The position numbers and the translations under genes are program-made. 9,424 nt of DNA, taken from an uncultured Opitutia bacterium (GTDB lineage Bacteria; Verrucomicrobiota; Verrucomicrobiia; Opitutales; JABJCN01). Shown here piece by piece: positions 7,638 through 9,424 of the stretch (the stretch's first letter is position 1; the number at the start of each line of letters is the position of its first letter). The stretch spans positions 1 through 9,424 of the forward strand of contig CAJWSN010000043.1 of the NCBI GenBank assembly GCA_913046175.1. Reading direction: 5' to 3'. Under the pieces are notes generated by a model. The model was not told the origin of the DNA. It saw only the letters and a program-made list of their open reading frames with translations, and searched no databases.

Positions 7638-7665
7638 GTCCGGGTCTTTTTATGGCAAGCTCCCC

Positions 7666-8205
7666 ATGCGTTTTTCCATAGTGAAAGCTTACCTTCAATT
7701 TGTCTTTCTATTGGTGTTGGTGGCTCTTGTATCCGGTCAACCGGACCACAAGTGGAACCAGGCGGATATGCGTCGCCTGTTCCATCCCTATGTAGGTCGA
7801 TGGGCTGGGGAGTGGACTATCACAGACATCGAAGGCACGATTATCAAGCGCATCACCCTGCAGCAGCAATACTGGTGGGACAAGGGGCATCTCAAGGGCC
7901 TGATGGTTTTCAAGGACAGGGGGTCGGTCTCAAACCTGACTTCAGACATTTACCTGGACGGCGGACGGATCATTAGTGAGGTGGTCAGCAGTGAGGAACG
8001 AAATTTCTATCGAGGTCATCCACAGGAAGACATCCTCCTGTGGACCCCAATGAAGCACGAAGATGTCCTGCGTCGTCGGATCAAGGAATACATCCAGTTG
8101 CGCGAAGGGGAAACTTGGTTCATCTCCGAGGGGTTTGAGCGTTTCATTGATGGGGACAAGGCAGAAACGCTTCTTTTCCGGGTAGAGCTGAAGAAGTTGG
8201 CATAA
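7666..8205 (+). CDS. Small secreted protein of unknown function, possibly calycin-like
   Basis: I do not recognise a named family. The frame is open well before 7666, but the ATG at 7666 gives a clean signal peptide: short n-region MRFSIVKAY, hydrophobic core LQFVFLLVLVALV, then SGQ with likely cleavage around SG/Q. The mature part is about 155 residues and dominated by alternating beta-strand patterns (WTITDIEGTIIKRITLQQQYWW, DIYLDGGRIISEVVSS, TLLFRVELKKL), with VGRWAGEWTI near its start. A GxW near the N-terminus followed by about eight strands is reminiscent of lipocalin/calycin barrels or DUF1579-like proteins, but this is a guess from pattern. No cysteine lipobox is seen, so it is probably periplasmic or released rather than a lipoprotein. 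It follows the transporter by 28 bp on the same strand and may be cotranscribed; no ribosome site is visible. It converges on tatD, 16 bp between the stops. Confidence 0.7.
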   Translation: MRFSIVKAYLQFVFLLVLVALVSGQPDHKWNQADMRRLFHPYVGRWAGEWTITDIEGTIIKRITLQQQYWWDKGHLKGLMVFKDRGSVSNLTSDIYLDGGRIISEVVSSEERNFYRGHPQEDILLWTPMKHEDVLRRRIKEYIQLREGETWFISEGFERFIDGDKAETLLFRVELKKLA

Positions 8206-8220
8206 AGGAGAACCTTTTCT
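8204..8220. terminator. Possible weak terminator between convergent genes
   Basis: AAAGG (8204-8208) and CCTTT (8213-8217) can pair around an AGAA loop, followed by a T-rich stretch TTTTCTTCT. It lies exactly between the stop of the secreted protein and the stop of tatD, where a terminator is expected. The stem is only five base pairs with two G-C pairs, so it is weak by itself. Confidence 0.25.
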
Positions 8221-8221
8221 T

Positions 8222-9019
8222 CTACAGGTTGAAAAAGGCCTCCGCATTGCGTGTGCTGATTGTCGCAATGGTCTCGAGTGTTTCTCCAAACAGTTCAGCA
8301 CAAGCCTCTGCTGTGTGCCTGGTGTAGCCGGGGTGGTTCTCCTTCCCCCGAAGGGGCTCGGGGGCAAGGTAGGGTGAATCTGTTTCGAGCATAAGGTTTT
8401 CAAGACCTTGTTCCAGCGCAGCCTCGCGGACGTTGTCCCCGTTCTTGTAGGTGAGGATACCCGTGAAAGATGCATTCCCACCTCGCTCCTTCAGGACGCG
8501 CATTTCCTCCAGTCCGTCGGCAAAGCAGTGGAAAACAACCTTTTGCCAGGGAAAGCCGGATTGATCAATCCGTTCCATGCATTGATTGAATGCATTCCTT
8601 GAATGAATCACAACTGGCAGTTCATGGGCCTTGGCGATTTGGAGCTGCTGGTCAAAAGCCAGCACTTGACGGGCCTTTATGGCCTTGGTTTTTTCCGGGT
8701 TGTCCTTGGGGAGATGAAAGTGGTCGAGCCCTATCTCGCCCACGGCCCGCGGGGAGGGAGTTGACGTCAAGTATGGGTGAAGTTCCTCAAGTTGGGCTTC
8801 CCAGTCATCATCGACACTGGTGGGATGCAGCCCAACGGTGTAGGCAATTTGTCCGGGATAATGGCGGGACAACTCGAGATTGACCGGCCAATCCTTCTTG
8901 TCTGTCCCGATGGTTATCATGCGCCCAACCCCGAGATCCTCCGCCTCCTGGAGGATTTCCGGCAGGTTCCCCCGACGATGAAACTGGATGAGGTGACAGT
9001 GGGAATCGACGAGTTTCAT
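8222..9019 (-). CDS. tatD: TatD family metal-dependent deoxyribonuclease
   Basis: A 265-residue TIM-barrel hydrolase of the TatD family: cytoplasmic Mg-dependent DNases with 3'-5' exonuclease activity linked to repair of oxidised DNA and DNA degradation. Numbering from the chosen start, the metal ligands are all present: H7 and H9 (DSHCHL), E95 (VGEIGLD), H139 (VIHSR), H164 (FHCFADG) and D214 (ETDSPYLAP). A frame open to 9097 would add 26 residues with no family similarity; the ATG at 9017-9019 (MKLVDSHCHL) gives the standard N-terminus and length, so I use it. No clear Shine-Dalgarno precedes it. Divergent from trxB across 98 bp and convergent with the secreted-protein gene. In some genomes tatD genes sit beside metG or holB; here they do not. 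It could equally be named ycfH- or tatD-like, as paralogues are hard to separate. Confidence 0.93.
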   Translation of the reverse strand: MKLVDSHCHLIQFHRRGNLPEILQEAEDLGVGRMITIGTDKKDWPVNLELSRHYPGQIAYTVGLHPTSVDDDWEAQLEELHPYLTSTPSPRAVGEIGLDHFHLPKDNPEKTKAIKARQVLAFDQQLQIAKAHELPVVIHSRNAFNQCMERIDQSGFPWQKVVFHCFADGLEEMRVLKERGGNASFTGILTYKNGDNVREAALEQGLENLMLETDSPYLAPEPLRGKENHPGYTRHTAEACAELFGETLETIATISTRNAEAFFNL

Positions 9020-9117
9020 TTTTTCTGGTTGGAATTTTGTATAGGGATTTCCATGTTCGTTAAATGTTCTCTGTAAGCTCCCTAAACCTGACGTCAATTC
9101 AGCAGAAGTAGAAGATC
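9020..9117. promoter_or_regulatory. Divergent intergenic region between tatD and trxB
   Basis: The only intergenic gap of useful size in the window, so promoters for both tatD and trxB are expected here. On the minus strand a TTGACG (complement of 9092-9097) is a fair -35 box, with TACAGA (complement of 9070-9075) 16 bases further on as a poor -10; a second -10-like TATACA (complement of 9038-9043) has no good -35. On the plus strand I see no convincing pair. The perfect 8-base palindrome TGACGTCA (9089-9096) overlaps the candidate -35 and could be an operator or chance. Confidence 0.3.
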
Positions 9118-9424
9118 ATGGAAAATGTTATCATCCTGGGCACGGGTTGTGCCGGCCTGACCGCTGCCATTTATACGGCTCGAGCAAACCTGAACCCCCT
9201 GATTATTGAGGGCAGTCAACCTGGTGGTCAGCTCACGACCACTTCCGAGGTGGAGAATTATCCTGGTTTCCCGGATGGAGTGGATGGATTCTCATTGATG
9301 CAGCAGTTGCGTGAACAGGCCAAACGTTTTGGCACAAGGTTCACCAACGACATCATAGAGAGTGTGGACTTTTCGGGGGAAGTGAAGCGGCTGAAATCCG
9401 ATTCTGAAACTTACGAGGCCCGGG
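9118..9424 (+). CDS. trxB: Thioredoxin reductase, N-terminal part, cut by the window edge
   Basis: The first 102 codons of an NADPH-dependent FAD thioredoxin reductase, which keeps thioredoxin reduced and so can feed NrdA and peroxiredoxins. The start MENVIILGTGCAGLTAAIY is the FAD-binding Rossmann motif (GxGxxG, residues 8-13, with GTGCAG where E. coli has GSGPAG). Then IIEG and the strongly conserved QPGGQLTTTSEVENYPGFP (about 34-52) follow, with a typical GxxLMxxLREQAKRFGT region after it. The redox CxxC and NADPH domain lie beyond the right edge. The ATG at 9118 fits the family start exactly; AGAAG a few bases upstream is a weak ribosome site. Other small flavoproteins of the family (ferredoxin-NADP reductases of the TrxR type, AhpF) cannot be fully excluded without the CxxC, but QPGGQLTTTSEVENYPGFP strongly favours TrxB. 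Confidence 0.93.
   Translation, partial: MENVIILGTGCAGLTAAIYTARANLNPLIIEGSQPGGQLTTTSEVENYPGFPDGVDGFSLMQQLREQAKRFGTRFTNDIIESVDFSGEVKRLKSDSETYEAR

Noticed and set aside
8761..9096. Two TGACGTCA palindromes (TTGACGTCAA at 8761-8770 and TGACGTCA at 9089-9096) as paired operator sites
   Set aside because: One copy is inside the tatD coding region, the shared core is only eight bases, and two chance occurrences are possible. The intergenic copy is mentioned only as a weak possibility.
9020..9097. Longer tatD reading frame starting at 9097
   Set aside because: The extra 26 residues show no TatD similarity and would take up most of the intergenic region; MKLVDSHCHL is the canonical family start.

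Overview
The right-hand 7.9 kb (about 1530-9424) looks like an ordinary chromosomal segment of moderate GC. The gene set (a ribonucleotide reductase large subunit ending in a DCEACQ tail, a thioredoxin reductase starting with a GTGCAG dinucleotide-binding motif, gamma carbonic anhydrase, RhlE-like helicase, GluQRS, SulP transporter, TatD), the moderate GC and the scarcity of Shine-Dalgarno sequences fit a marine Verrucomicrobiota of the Opitutales/Puniceicoccales type. That assignment is inference from remembered protein flavour, not from a search.

The left 1.5 kb does not belong with the rest. It is AT-richer, uses TTA, CTA and ATA freely, and reads as pieces joined end to end: a fragment of a Bacteroidota-like SF1 (RecD-type) helicase (about 3-305, with a frameshift), a fragment of a secreted protein resembling Calx-beta repeats (about 307-705), and the middle of an AT-rich nrdA (about 706-1530). 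The last passes in frame, inside one of the most conserved NrdA stretches, into a GC-richer nrdA (about 1530-2979). The continuous 946-codon frame from 139 to 2979 is therefore probably a chimera, most likely from metagenome assembly or amplification, and less likely a genuine recombinant or fusion protein. The NrdA N-terminus, including any ATP-cone, is missing.

Layout after that: nrdA (+) is followed by a gamma carbonic anhydrase (+). Its 3' end overlaps by 44 bp the 3' end of a convergent RhlE-like DEAD-box helicase (-), which carries DEVD instead of DEAD. Divergent from the helicase, after only 42 bp, a run of three + strand genes begins: gluQ (tRNA-Asp queuosine glutamylation), a SulP/SLC26 anion transporter with a C-terminal STAS domain, and a small secreted protein of unknown function. 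This run converges on tatD (-). A 98 bp divergent intergenic region then separates tatD from trxB (+), which runs off the right edge.

Functionally this is mostly housekeeping: dNTP synthesis (NrdA), thiol redox (TrxB, a possible route of electrons to NrdA through thioredoxin), tRNA modification, RNA remodelling, nuclease repair and anion transport. I see no tRNA or rRNA gene, CRISPR array, insertion sequence or defence system, and no convincing new biological system. The items most worth checking are the mosaic left end, the DEVD helicase and the apparently degraded zinc site of GluQRS.
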